From Pseudoroseomonas aestuarii (GTDB taxonomy: Bacteria; Pseudomonadota; Alphaproteobacteria; Acetobacterales; Acetobacteraceae): a stretch of 64,000 bases of DNA. Under the pieces are notes generated by a model. That model searched no databases. It saw nothing but the letters and a program-made list of their open reading frames with translations, and was not told where the DNA came from. How positions within the stretch are numbered: the stretch's first letter is position 1; every line of letters starts with the position of its first letter. The stretch covers positions 1 to 64,000 of the forward strand of contig NZ_JBHSCH010000016.1 in assembly GCF_042651065.1 (NCBI RefSeq), written 5' to 3'. Of the stretch, positions 7,755 to 16,486 are shown piece after piece. Both the position numbers and the translations under genes were made by a program.

Positions 7755-8755
7755 CGCGTGCTCCGGGGGTCGATCAGCGTGTGCAGCACATCGACGATCA
7801 GGTTGACGATGACGAAGATGGCGCCGGCCCAGAGGGTGAAGCCCATCACCGCGCGATGGTCGGACTGGATGATGGAGATGACGGCGAAGGCGCCGAGGCC
7901 CGGCCAGTCGAACACCGCCTCCACCACCACAGCGCCCGAGAGCAGCACGCCGAAAATCAGGCCGATCTGCGTCACGGTGGAGATCAGCGCGTTGCGCAGC
8001 ACGTATTTCCACGTCACCAGCGCGCCGGGCAGGCCCATGGCGCGTTCGTAGAGGACGTAGTTGCTGGTGACGACCTCCAGCACGCCGGCGCGGGTGAAGC
8101 GGGCGATGGTGGCCGCCGCCGGCAGCGCCAGGGTGATGGCCGGCAGCGCGATGTGCCGCAGCGCGCCCCAGAACGATTCCCAGTCCCATTGCAGCAGCGA
8201 GTCCAGCAGCATCAGGCCGGTGACGGGCTCCGGCCCGAAGCCGTCGATCCGCCCGTTCAGCGGCGCCACGCCGATCTGCATGGCGAAGAGGTACTGCAGC
8301 TGGATGGCCAGCCAGAAGCTCGGGATGGCGAGGCCGGAGACGGTGACGATGCGCAGCGCGTGGTCGATGGCGCTGTTGCGCCGCAACGCCGAGACCACGC
8401 CGAGGGGGATGCCGAGGACAGAGGCCAGCAGCACCGCGGCGAAGGTCAGCTCCAGCGTCGCCGGCAGGCGGGTGGCCAGCTCCTCGGCGATCGGCTGCTG
8501 GCTGAACAGGCTGACGCCCATGTCGCCGCGCAGAAGATCCTGGAAGTAGGCCAGGAGCTGCACCGGCAGCGGCCGGTCGAAGCCGAGCTGCGTGCGCAGC
8601 GCCGCGATCTGCTCGGCCGTCGCGTTCTCGCCCGCCAGGATGGCGACCGGATCGGTCGGGATGACATGGCTGATGGCGAAGGTGATGACGCCCAGACCAA
8701 TGAGAGTCGGCACCAGCCACAGCAGTCGTGACAGGATCAGTTCCAGCCTTTTCAT
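7751..8755 (-). CDS. dppB: Dpp/Opp ABC transporter permease (DppB-like)
   Basis: 334 residues, typical of DppB. The N-terminal membrane segment LVPTLIGLGVITFAISHVIPTDP, the long periplasmic loop with TAEQIAALRTQLGFDRPL, and the TRAGVLEVVTSNYVLYERAMG EAA-type region are all as in the family. It heterodimerises with DppC in the membrane. It lies 60 bases downstream of the binding-protein gene in the same direction. Confidence 0.93.
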   Translation of the reverse strand: MKRLELILSRLLWLVPTLIGLGVITFAISHVIPTDPVAILAGENATAEQIAALRTQLGFDRPLPVQLLAYFQDLLRGDMGVSLFSQQPIAEELATRLPATLELTFAAVLLASVLGIPLGVVSALRRNSAIDHALRIVTVSGLAIPSFWLAIQLQYLFAMQIGVAPLNGRIDGFGPEPVTGLMLLDSLLQWDWESFWGALRHIALPAITLALPAAATIARFTRAGVLEVVTSNYVLYERAMGLPGALVTWKYVLRNALISTVTQIGLIFGVLLSGAVVVEAVFDWPGLGAFAVISIIQSDHRAVMGFTLWAGAIFVIVNLIVDVLHTLIDPRSTR

Positions 8756-8815
8756 GCGGCGCCCCGGCAGGCCCCGGCGCGGGTGGGCGCCGGGGGGAAA
8801 TTCAGGAAAGGCGGA

Positions 8816-10375
8816 TCAGGCGAAATGCGCCCAGCGCATGTCCTGCCCGCTGCCCACCGGGCAGAAGCGGATGCCGGCGATGCGCTTCGAGTACGGCCCG
8901 AACCACTTGGTGTTGTAGATCCAGACGCCGGCGGCATCGTCGAACACCATGCGGGCCGCTTCCTCGTTCAGCCGCTGCCGCTCCTCCTGGTCGGTCGAGA
9001 CCAGCGCGCGCTCGATGCGCTTATCGACTTCCGGGTTGCTGTAGTAGGAGACGTTGCCGCCGCCGAGGTAGCGGGAGCCGTAGAGTTCGCCGAGCCAATT
9101 GTTGGGGTCGGCGTAGTAGGTGCTCTTCCAGTAGGGCACCATGTCGTATTGTTGGTCCTTGTTGCGCATGCGCGAGGAGACGGTGGGCCAGGGCGCGGAT
9201 TCGATGCGCGCCTCGATGCCGATCTTGCGCAGGTTGGCCTGGAACACCGAGGCCGCCTGCTCCGTCTCGCTGAAGCCCGCCAGCGTGCCGATGGTGATGG
9301 GCCGCAGCGGCGCCTGCACCTTGGCCAGCTCCGCCTTCGCCAGGTCGAGGTCGAATTTGTAGCCCTCGAGCCCCTGCGGCGCGCCCCACATGTTGTTCGG
9401 GATGATGGTGGGGTTTCGCACCACCGATCCCTTCAGCACGTCGTTGATGAAGCCGTCATAGTCGAAGGCGTGCACCAGCGCCTTGCGGAAGTGGATGTCG
9501 TTCATCGGTGCGCGGGCATTGTGGATGCAGAAGTGGAACACCCGCATCGATTCCTGTTCCAGGATCTGCACCGTGTCCGAGGCGCGGAAGCGGTCGATCT
9601 GGTCGGGCGTCATATAGCCGTCCGTGCCGTGGTAGTCGCCGCGGATCATGCCCAGCACGCGGGTGTTGGTCTCCAGCACCGTGCGGAACTCGATCTCGTC
9701 GAGATATTTCGGCCCCCAGCCGGCGAAATGGTCGGGGAAGCGCTGGGCGATGAAGCCCACCGCCGGGTCGTAGCGCCGCAGCCGGAAGCTGCCGGTGCCG
9801 GCCACGTTGCGCGCCAGCCAGGCGCGGCCCCAGTCGCCGTCGCGCTCGTTGCGCTTCACCAGCTTGGAATTCACCACCGTGATGTCCGGCACCAGAGAGC
9901 CGAAGATGGCGGAGGGTTCCTTCAGCCGGAAGCGCACCGTGTGCGCATCGGGCGCCGTGGTGGCGCCGGCTTCCAGCAGCGGCCGGAACAGCGGCGCGGC
10001 GCCGAGGTTCAGCGCCAGGATGCGCTCGATGCTGTAGACCACGTCCTCGGCCGTCATCGGGCTGCCGTCGTGGAACTTCACGTCGCGGCGCAGCTTGAAC
10101 ACCCAGTCCAGCCCGTCGTCGCTGGTCTCGTGGCTCTCGGCCAGCCAGAGGATCAGCTTCGGCGGGTTGTCCACCCAGCGGTAGAGGCCGTCGTAGAAGT
10201 TCAGGCGCACCGCCACGCGCGCGGTGTCGAACACCACATGCGGGTCCAGCGTGTCGAAATTGCTGTTGTTGGCGTAGACGAAGCGGTCGGCGGCGTGCGC
10301 CTCGCGCGGCATGGCGGCGGTGGCCGCGGCGGCGGCGGCAAGCCCGAGGAGGGGTCGCCGGGAGATCGGTATCAT
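8816..10375 (-). CDS. Extracellular solute-binding protein family 5 (DppA-like)
   Basis: 519 residues. Periplasmic binding protein of the Dpp/Opp family. A Tat-like leader (SRRPLLGL plus an Ala run, likely cut after EAHA) precedes the mature chain. SBP_5 features include DTLDPH near the mature start, KLRRDVKFHDGSPMTAEDVVYS and the GTGSFRLRRYDP segment. The ATG at 10375 follows GGAAAGG with good spacing, and a GTG at 10384 is the alternative. Neighbours are an SDR and an IclR regulator upstream. The ligand is unknown; family 5 proteins bind peptides, nickel, opines and sugars, and the oxidoreductase context makes a small organic substrate as likely as a peptide. Confidence 0.9.
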   Translation of the reverse strand: MIPISRRPLLGLAAAAAATAAMPREAHAADRFVYANNSNFDTLDPHVVFDTARVAVRLNFYDGLYRWVDNPPKLILWLAESHETSDDGLDWVFKLRRDVKFHDGSPMTAEDVVYSIERILALNLGAAPLFRPLLEAGATTAPDAHTVRFRLKEPSAIFGSLVPDITVVNSKLVKRNERDGDWGRAWLARNVAGTGSFRLRRYDPAVGFIAQRFPDHFAGWGPKYLDEIEFRTVLETNTRVLGMIRGDYHGTDGYMTPDQIDRFRASDTVQILEQESMRVFHFCIHNARAPMNDIHFRKALVHAFDYDGFINDVLKGSVVRNPTIIPNNMWGAPQGLEGYKFDLDLAKAELAKVQAPLRPITIGTLAGFSETEQAASVFQANLRKIGIEARIESAPWPTVSSRMRNKDQQYDMVPYWKSTYYADPNNWLGELYGSRYLGGGNVSYYSNPEVDKRIERALVSTDQEERQRLNEEAARMVFDDAAGVWIYNTKWFGPYSKRIAGIRFCPVGSGQDMRWAHFA

Positions 10376-10424
10376 CACAGGCACCTTTCCGTCTGGTGGT
10401 TGCAGTCGTGTCGGCGCGCGGCCG

Positions 10425-11189
10425 TCAGGCGATGGGGCTTCCCGTCACCGGCAGCACCTGCCCGGTGATCCAGGAGGCATAGTCGGAGGCCAGGAACAGC
10501 ACCGCATGCGCGATATCCTCCGGCTCGCCGAGCCGGCGCATGGCGATGCCCTCGACCATGGCGCGCTGGCCCTCGGCGCCGTAGGAATTCCACTGCCGCT
10601 CGTAATCGGGGCTGGTGCGCAGGAAGCCGGGCGCCACGGAATTCACCGTGATGCCGTACGGCCCCAGCTCATGCGCGAGCTGCCGCACCAGGCCGAGCTG
10701 CGCCGCCTTGGCCGTGGCATAGGACTGGATGCCGGTGCGGCTGACGCCAAGCCCCGCCCGGCTGGAGATGACCACGATCCGCCCGCGTCCGGCCGCCTTC
10801 ATCCCCGGCACCACGGCGCGGGCGGCGAGGAAGGCGCCCTTCAGGTTGGCATCCTGGATCGCGTCCCACTCCGCCTCGGTGACGTCCTCGAAGGGCTTCG
10901 GGCTCTGGCCGCGCACGCCGCCGGCGACATGCACCAGGATGTCCGGCGTGCCGGTCTCGCCGATCAGCGCAGCGATGGCGGCGGCATCGGTCACGTCCAG
11001 CCGGCGCGTCTCCAGGCTGCCGCCCGCGGCCGGCGCCACATGCGCGGGCAGCGCCGCCAGCTCCGCCTCCAGCACATCGGTCGCGATGACGCGGCCGCCA
11101 CGTTCCGCGAAGGCGGCGGCGATTCCGCCGCCGATGCCGCGCGCCGCGCCCGTCACCAGAACCGTGCGCCCCGCGAATGCGATCCTCAT
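10425..11189 (-). CDS. SDR family oxidoreductase
   Basis: 254 residues, classical short-chain dehydrogenase. The Rossmann motif TGAARGIG is at 13-20. The NNAG position reads HVAGG. Catalytic Ser142/143, Tyr157 and Lys161 (YATAK) are present. It catalyses an NAD(P)-linked alcohol/carbonyl interconversion with unknown substrate. The C-terminal ITGQVLPVTGSP is a mild variant of the usual ITGQxxxVDGG. The ATG overlaps the IclR stop by four bases, so it is translated after the regulator, and the dpp genes follow 50 bases downstream. It probably acts on the compound taken up by that transporter. Confidence 0.87.
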   Translation of the reverse strand: MRIAFAGRTVLVTGAARGIGGGIAAAFAERGGRVIATDVLEAELAALPAHVAPAAGGSLETRRLDVTDAAAIAALIGETGTPDILVHVAGGVRGQSPKPFEDVTEAEWDAIQDANLKGAFLAARAVVPGMKAAGRGRIVVISSRAGLGVSRTGIQSYATAKAAQLGLVRQLAHELGPYGITVNSVAPGFLRTSPDYERQWNSYGAEGQRAMVEGIAMRRLGEPEDIAHAVLFLASDYASWITGQVLPVTGSPIA

Positions 11190-11974
11190 GCCGCGGCACT
11201 CTCCACCGCGGACATGTGCCCCATGCGGAAGCTGAGCTGCCGCGCGGCGGCCACCACCAGCCCGATCATGCGCTCGCGGTTGGCCGCGTAGCGCGGCGTG
11301 ACGACGCCGAGGTTGATCGCCGCCTCCACCCGCCCGCTGCGGGTCCGCACGGGGGCGGCGATGCCGGTGCCGCCGAGCACCATCTCCTCGTCGCTGATGG
11401 CGTAGCCATCCCGCCGCGCTGCCTCGATCAGGCCGCGCAGCGCGGCACGGTCGGTCACCGTGCGCGGCGTCAGCCTCTCCGGCTGCAGCCGCGCCAAATA
11501 GGCATCCACCACGCCGGGCTCGGCGTAGGCCAGCAGCACGCGGCCCATGGCGGTGCAGTAGGCGGGCATCTGCGTCTCGCGCGTGGTGTCGTAACGCACC
11601 GCCTGCAGGCTCACGAGCTTGGCGCAGCGCTTCACGTCCTGGTTGCGCATGCGCACGCCGAGCACGACGGTCTCGCCGCTCTCATCGCGCAGCTTCTCCA
11701 TCACCGGCCTGGCGACGGCGACGAGATGCGCGGTGGGCCCTCCGCTCCAGCCGGGGCCGCTGCGGCAGGCGGGGTTCATCACGTAGCGGTCGCCTTCCTC
11801 GCGCAGCGCGTAGCCGCGCCCGACCAGCGTCTGCAGCAGGCCGTGCGTGCTGCTGCGCGGAAAGCCGAGTTCGAGCGCCACTTCCTTGAGGGAGACAGGC
11901 TCCGCCGCAGCGGCGAGGAACTCCAGCAACTCCAGGATCCGCCCCGCGGACTTCACTTCCAGATTCATGGACAT
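11186..11974 (-). CDS. IclR family transcriptional regulator
   Basis: 262 residues from ATG 11974 (ATG 11968 and an extended start at 12028 are alternatives). The N-terminal winged helix (KSAGRILELLEFLAAA, then SLKEVALELGFPRSSTHGLLQTLVGRGYA) is followed by the IclR effector domain (PVMEKLRDESGETVVLGV, MPAYCTAMGRVLLAY, YAISDEEMVLGGTGIAAPV). It is first in the operon with the SDR and dpp genes and divergent from a second SDR and an MFS gene, which suggests local control of both sides by a catabolic inducer. I could not pick out a clear operator in the 107-base gap, although the AT-rich part around 11985-12030 is where one would sit. Confidence 0.88.
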   Translation of the reverse strand: MSMNLEVKSAGRILELLEFLAAAAEPVSLKEVALELGFPRSSTHGLLQTLVGRGYALREEGDRYVMNPACRSGPGWSGGPTAHLVAVARPVMEKLRDESGETVVLGVRMRNQDVKRCAKLVSLQAVRYDTTRETQMPAYCTAMGRVLLAYAEPGVVDAYLARLQPERLTPRTVTDRAALRGLIEAARRDGYAISDEEMVLGGTGIAAPVRTRSGRVEAAINLGVVTPRYAANRERMIGLVVAAARQLSFRMGHMSAVESAAA

Positions 11975-12081
11975 GAATGCCAATCCCGTTGCTGAATGAG
12001 GTTCGTTGGCGGACAGTAGCGATGTCAAGGCAAAATGAACCCGGCGTCATCGAGCGGGGCGCCGTCGAGAGGGATGGTTCC

Positions 12082-12825
12082 ATGAGCAAGCTTGCGATCG
12101 TCACCGGCGGCGCGCGCGGCATCGGGCGCGGCTGTGCCCTCGCCCTCGCGCAGCAGGGCTTCGACATCGCGCTGGTGGACCTGCTGTTGCCGGAGATGCA
12201 GCGCACGCAAGGCGAGATCGCGGCGCTCGGCCGTGAGGTCTCGGTCCACGAGGCGGATGTGGCGGAGTTCGCCCGCGCCGGCGAGGTCGTGGCGGCGGTG
12301 ATGGAGCGGCATGGCCGCATCGACGTGCTGGTGAACAATGCCGGGCGCGGCAACCTCACCGGCATCCTCGAGATCACCGAGGCGGAGTTCGACCGCACCA
12401 TCGCGGTCAACCTCAAGAGCTGCTTCAACTACATCCGCCACGTGGCGCCGCTGATGAAGGCGCAAGGGTCGGGGCGCATCATCAGCATGTCCTCGCTGAA
12501 CGCGCATTCGGGCGGTGTCACCGCCGCGGTCAGCCGCTTCTCCTACGCCGCCGCCAAGGCCGGCATCCTCGGCATGACGCGCGCGTTGGCCAAGGAGCTG
12601 GGGCCGGAGATCCTGGTCAACGCCATCTGCCCGGGCGTGATCGAGACGGAGCTGGGCAACAGCATCACCCGCGCGCGCGGGCCGGAGCTGGCGCGCGGCA
12701 TCGCGCTGCAGCGGCTCGGCAAGCCGGCGGATGTCGCCAACATCGTGGCCTTCCTCGCCGCCTCGGAGCCCTGCTTCATCACCGGCCAGGACTTCGTCGT
12801 CGATGGCTTCCAGTACAACGTCTGA
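12082..12825 (+). CDS. SDR family oxidoreductase (FabG-like)
   Basis: 247 residues. TGGARGIG at 8-15, VNNAG at 84-88, catalytic Ser137/138, Tyr155 and Lys159 (YAAAK), and the C-terminal ITGQDFVVDG. Complete classical SDR active site; substrate unknown. The ATG at 12082 follows GAGAGGGA. It is divergent from the IclR gene, and the MFS gene begins inside its last codons, so the two form a coupled pair. Two SDRs flanking one IclR gene suggest successive or opposing redox steps on related substrates. Confidence 0.87.
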   Translation: MSKLAIVTGGARGIGRGCALALAQQGFDIALVDLLLPEMQRTQGEIAALGREVSVHEADVAEFARAGEVVAAVMERHGRIDVLVNNAGRGNLTGILEITEAEFDRTIAVNLKSCFNYIRHVAPLMKAQGSGRIISMSSLNAHSGGVTAAVSRFSYAAAKAGILGMTRALAKELGPEILVNAICPGVIETELGNSITRARGPELARGIALQRLGKPADVANIVAFLAASEPCFITGQDFVVDGFQYNV

Positions 12826-14053
12826 AGGCCCCGCCCGGGCGCCGGGGGCGGAACCACGCCCGGCCTGGGTCGCGGCGCTCGGCGTGGCGCTGCTGATGCA
12901 GACGGTGAGCGCCTGCCTCACCCGCGTCTTCCCGGTGCTGGCGCCGGCGCTGACCGAGGCGGCGGGCGTGCCGGAGAGCAGCATCGGGCTGCTGGCCTCG
13001 GTGGGCTCGGCCGGCACCATGCTCTGGCTGGTGCTGGGCAATGGCGTGATGGCGCAGCTCGGCGCCGTGCGCACCCTGCAGCTCGGCGCCGTTCTGGGGG
13101 TGGCGGGGCTGCTGCTGGCGACGGGCGGCGGCTGGCCGGCGCTGCTGGCGGCCTCGCTGCTGATCGGGCTGGGCTATGGCCCCTCCCCGCCCGCGGGCAG
13201 CGACCTGCTGCGCCGCTATGCGCCGGCGCGGCACCGCTCCCTGGTGTTCTCCATCAAACAATCCGGCGTTCCGCTGGGCGGGGCGGTCGCCGGCATCGCC
13301 GTGCCGCTGCTGCTGCAAAGCGGCAACTGGCGCTGGGCCTGCCTTGGCATCGCCCTGCCGGCGCTGGCCGCAACCCTGCTGTCCGAGGCCTTCCGCCGCC
13401 GCATCGACCCGCCCGGCCCGCGCCGCTTCTCGCTGCGCGCCGCGCTGGGGCCGGCGCAGATGGCGGCGCCCTTCCGGCTGCTGGCGCGGCGGCCGGCCCT
13501 GCTCGGCATCAGCTATGTGAGCCTCGGCTTCGCGGTGGCCCAGGGCAGCGTCTTCGCCTTTCTCGTCCTCTACCTGACGGCACGGCAGGGCTTCACCCTG
13601 GCCGAGGCGGGCACCGCCTTCGCCGCCATGCAGGGCGCCGGCGTGGCGGGGCGCATCCTGGTGGGCTGGCTGGCGGACCGGATGGGCTCGGCCCGCCGCA
13701 TGCTGGTGCTGCTGGCCTTCGCCTCCGCCGCCGTCACCGCGCTGCTGGCGGCGGTCGGCCCCGCATGGCCGCCCGCCGCGGTGGTGGGGCTGAGCGCGCT
13801 GGGGGGCATCGCCATCGCCAGCTGGAACGGCGTCTTCATGGCCGAGGTCAGCAGCCTGGTGCCGGAGCCGCAGGTGGGCGAGGCCACGGCGGCCACCACC
13901 TTCGTCACCTTCATCGGCTATGTGCTGGGGCCGGCGCTGGTCGGCGCCTGCCTGGCGCTGGGCACCGGCTACGGGCCGGCCTTTCTCGCCGTGGCGCTGC
14001 TGCCCTTCAGCGGCGGGCTGGTGCTGCTCGGAACAGCCGCCCGGCCGTCCTGA
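12803..14053 (+). CDS. MFS transporter
   Basis: 416 residues, mostly hydrophobic with about 12 membrane segments, beginning with ALGVALLMQTVSACLTRVFPVLAP. An MFS-type loop GWLADRMGSARRM lies after the seventh segment. The ATG at 12803 is inside the end of the SDR gene (23-base overlap in another frame), consistent with coupled translation; a longer frame starting at 12731 would overlap by 95 bases and adds a non-hydrophobic Ser/Pro leader. The role is probably uptake or efflux of the metabolite handled by the adjacent SDR. Substrate unknown. Confidence 0.85.
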   Translation: MASSTTSEGPARAPGAEPRPAWVAALGVALLMQTVSACLTRVFPVLAPALTEAAGVPESSIGLLASVGSAGTMLWLVLGNGVMAQLGAVRTLQLGAVLGVAGLLLATGGGWPALLAASLLIGLGYGPSPPAGSDLLRRYAPARHRSLVFSIKQSGVPLGGAVAGIAVPLLLQSGNWRWACLGIALPALAATLLSEAFRRRIDPPGPRRFSLRAALGPAQMAAPFRLLARRPALLGISYVSLGFAVAQGSVFAFLVLYLTARQGFTLAEAGTAFAAMQGAGVAGRILVGWLADRMGSARRMLVLLAFASAAVTALLAAVGPAWPPAAVVGLSALGGIAIASWNGVFMAEVSSLVPEPQVGEATAATTFVTFIGYVLGPALVGACLALGTGYGPAFLAVALLPFSGGLVLLGTAARPS

Positions 14054-14247
14054 GCGGCGGCCCGAGTCGGGGCGGCGGGAGAACCGCCCGCCCTTCCGGC
14101 CACCATTGGTTTACGAACGCTCACGAAATGCACCGGATTGTGGATGCCTTGCTTCGTGCAAGATGCGGCCGGATCGTATAGCGTCACTCTCTCCCGCGCC
14201 CACCTTCAGTGGACGCAGCACGGCTGCAGGCTTAAAGATTCAAAGAT

Positions 14248-16479
14248 ATGGCAACGATCCTGATCCTGGACGACAGGACGACCAACCGGGACATTTTCGC
14301 CAGACTGGCCGTGTCGCTCGACAAGGATGTGAGGGTCGAGGCTTTCGGCGACCCGAGGCGGGCCCTCGATTGGCTGCGTGACAACAGCGCCGATCTGGTG
14401 GTCACCGACTTCCGCATGCCGGAAATGGACGGGGCGGAGTTCACGCGCCAGCTGCGAAGCCTCGGGCCCGGCTCGGGTGCCGCGGATGTGCCGGTGATCG
14501 TCATCACCGCCTACAACGACCGTGCCTACCGGCTGCGCGCCCTGGAGGCGGGCGCCACCGACTTCCTGCTCAGCCCCGTGGACCATTACGAGTTCATGAC
14601 CAGGGCGCGCAACCTGCTGCGGATGCGCTGGCAGCAGCAGATCATCCAGCGCCGCGCCGCCTCGCTGGAGCAGGAGCTGGAGGACAGCGCCCGCAGCCAG
14701 GAGGAGCTGCTGCGCCACAGCCGCCGCGCCCTGGCGCAGGTGATCGACACCGTCCCGGCCATGATCAGCGCGGCCGACCGGCAGGGGCGCTGCGTCTTCG
14801 TCAATGCCTGGCAGGCCCGCTTCTCCGGCTCCACGCCCGATGCGCTGGTGGGCAACCCGGTGGAAGCCCTGTTCGGCCCCGAGCGCGGCCGCCGCTCCCG
14901 TGCGCTCGACCTGCTGGTCTTCGAATCCGGCGAGGCCCTGCCGGGCCGCGAGGAGGAGGCGGTGGACGCCGATGGCCAGGCGCGCATCTTCATCACCACC
15001 AAGGCGCCGCTGCGGGGCGCCCGCGGCGAGATCGAATCCGTCCTGACCACCTCGCTCGAGATCACCGACCGCAAGCATGCCGAGCAGCGGCTGGGCCACC
15101 TGGCCCACCACGACCCGCTCACCGGCCTGCCCAACCGCGCCTTCCTGCGCAACCGGCTGCGGCGGGAGCTGGCGCGCGGCCGCCGGGGCGACCACATCTT
15201 CGCCCTCCTCTTCCTCGACCTCGACCGCTTCAAGCCGGTGAACGACGTCTTCGGCCACCACCTGGGCGACGAGCTGCTGCGCGCCGTGGCGGAGCGCCTG
15301 CGCCACGTCACGCAGGAGAACGACATCATCGCCCGTCTGGGCGGCGACGAGTTCGCCATCGTGCAGACCGGCATCAGCCAGGCGGAGGAGGCCGCCACCC
15401 TGGCCGAGAAGGTGGTGGCCAGCCTGTCGGAACCCTTCCACTGCGGCGGCCAGACGCTGACGGTGGGCGCCAGCATCGGCATCACCCTCTACCCGCGGGA
15501 CGGCACGGACGCCGCCGAGCTGCTGCGCAACGCCGACCTCGCCATGTACCGGGCCAAGGCGGAGGGGCGAAATGGCTGGCGCTTCTTCGCCGCCGCCATG
15601 GATGCGCGGGCACGCGAGGCGATGCAGATCGAGGCGGCGCTGCGCGAGGGCCTCGCCCGCGGCGAGTTCCTGCTGCACTACCAGCCCCAGGTGGACCTGC
15701 GCACCGGCCGCATCACCGGCGCCGAGGCGCTGCTGCGCTGGCAGCGCTCCGGCCAGACGCTGATGGGCCCCGGCCGCTTCCTGCCCGTGGCGGAGGAGAG
15801 CGGGCTGATCGGCCCCATCAACGAATGGGTGCTGGGCGAGGCCTGCCGCCAGGCGGTGCGCTGGCGGGAGGCCGGCCTGCCGCCGATCCGCATGGGGGTG
15901 AACCTCTCCCCCATCCAGTTCCGCCGGCAGGACGTGGCGGCGATGGTCCTGCGGGCTTTGGCGGAAAGCGGGATGAACCCGGCGCAGCTCGACCTCGAGC
16001 TGACCGAGGGCATCCTGATGGAGCAGGCGCCGGAGACGGCGGCCGTGCTGCAGACGCTGCGCACGCGCGGGGTGCGGATTTCGGTCGATGACTTCGGAAC
16101 CGGGTACTCTTCGCTGAACTATGTTAAGAACTTTCCGATAGACCGGCTCAAGATCGACCAGTCCTTTGTGCGCGGCATGACCACGGAGCCGAACGACGCG
16201 GCCATCGTGCGCACCATCGTGGAGCTCGGCCATATGCTGCGCCTGCAGGTGATCGCGGAAGGTGTGGAGACCGAGGCGCAGCTGCTGCAGCTGAAGGCCG
16301 AGGGCTGCGACGAGGTGCAGGGCTTCTACTACAGCGAGGCGGTGCCACCCGCGGATTTCGCCGAGCTGATGGGCCATCCCGTCGCCATCCCACGTGCCAG
16401 CCTGGCGGCGGCCGCCCGGCCGGAGCTGCCGGAGAGCAAGGGCCAGGACGCCGGCCCGCAGCTGCTGCGCGGGCCCTGA
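14248..16479 (+). CDS. Response regulator with REC-PAS-GGDEF-EAL domains
   Basis: 743 residues, cytoplasmic. The REC domain (about 1-125) has the acidic pair DD at 8-9, phospho-acceptor Asp54 in VVTDFRMPEMDG, and ITAYND; its start ILILDDRTTNRDIFARL resembles RpfG. A coiled linker (about 130-160), a PAS domain (about 165-285), a GGDEF domain with an intact GGDEF at 365-369, and an EAL domain with EALLRW at 493-498, ELTEG, DDFGTGYSSL and DxxKID-type IDRLKIDQSF follow. Both c-di-GMP synthesis and hydrolysis motifs look intact. The inhibitory I-site lacks its Arg (QEND at 356-359 instead of RxxD). The next gene is an RpfC-like hybrid kinase 7 bases on, and RpfF is convergent, so this protein probably reads a DSF signal through phosphorelay. 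Confidence 0.92.
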   Translation: MATILILDDRTTNRDIFARLAVSLDKDVRVEAFGDPRRALDWLRDNSADLVVTDFRMPEMDGAEFTRQLRSLGPGSGAADVPVIVITAYNDRAYRLRALEAGATDFLLSPVDHYEFMTRARNLLRMRWQQQIIQRRAASLEQELEDSARSQEELLRHSRRALAQVIDTVPAMISAADRQGRCVFVNAWQARFSGSTPDALVGNPVEALFGPERGRRSRALDLLVFESGEALPGREEEAVDADGQARIFITTKAPLRGARGEIESVLTTSLEITDRKHAEQRLGHLAHHDPLTGLPNRAFLRNRLRRELARGRRGDHIFALLFLDLDRFKPVNDVFGHHLGDELLRAVAERLRHVTQENDIIARLGGDEFAIVQTGISQAEEAATLAEKVVASLSEPFHCGGQTLTVGASIGITLYPRDGTDAAELLRNADLAMYRAKAEGRNGWRFFAAAMDARAREAMQIEAALREGLARGEFLLHYQPQVDLRTGRITGAEALLRWQRSGQTLMGPGRFLPVAEESGLIGPINEWVLGEACRQAVRWREAGLPPIRMGVNLSPIQFRRQDVAAMVLRALAESGMNPAQLDLELTEGILMEQAPETAAVLQTLRTRGVRISVDDFGTGYSSLNYVKNFPIDRLKIDQSFVRGMTTEPNDAAIVRTIVELGHMLRLQVIAEGVETEAQLLQLKAEGCDEVQGFYYSEAVPPADFAELMGHPVAIPRASLAAAARPELPESKGQDAGPQLLRGP

Positions 16480-16486
16480 GGGTGCC

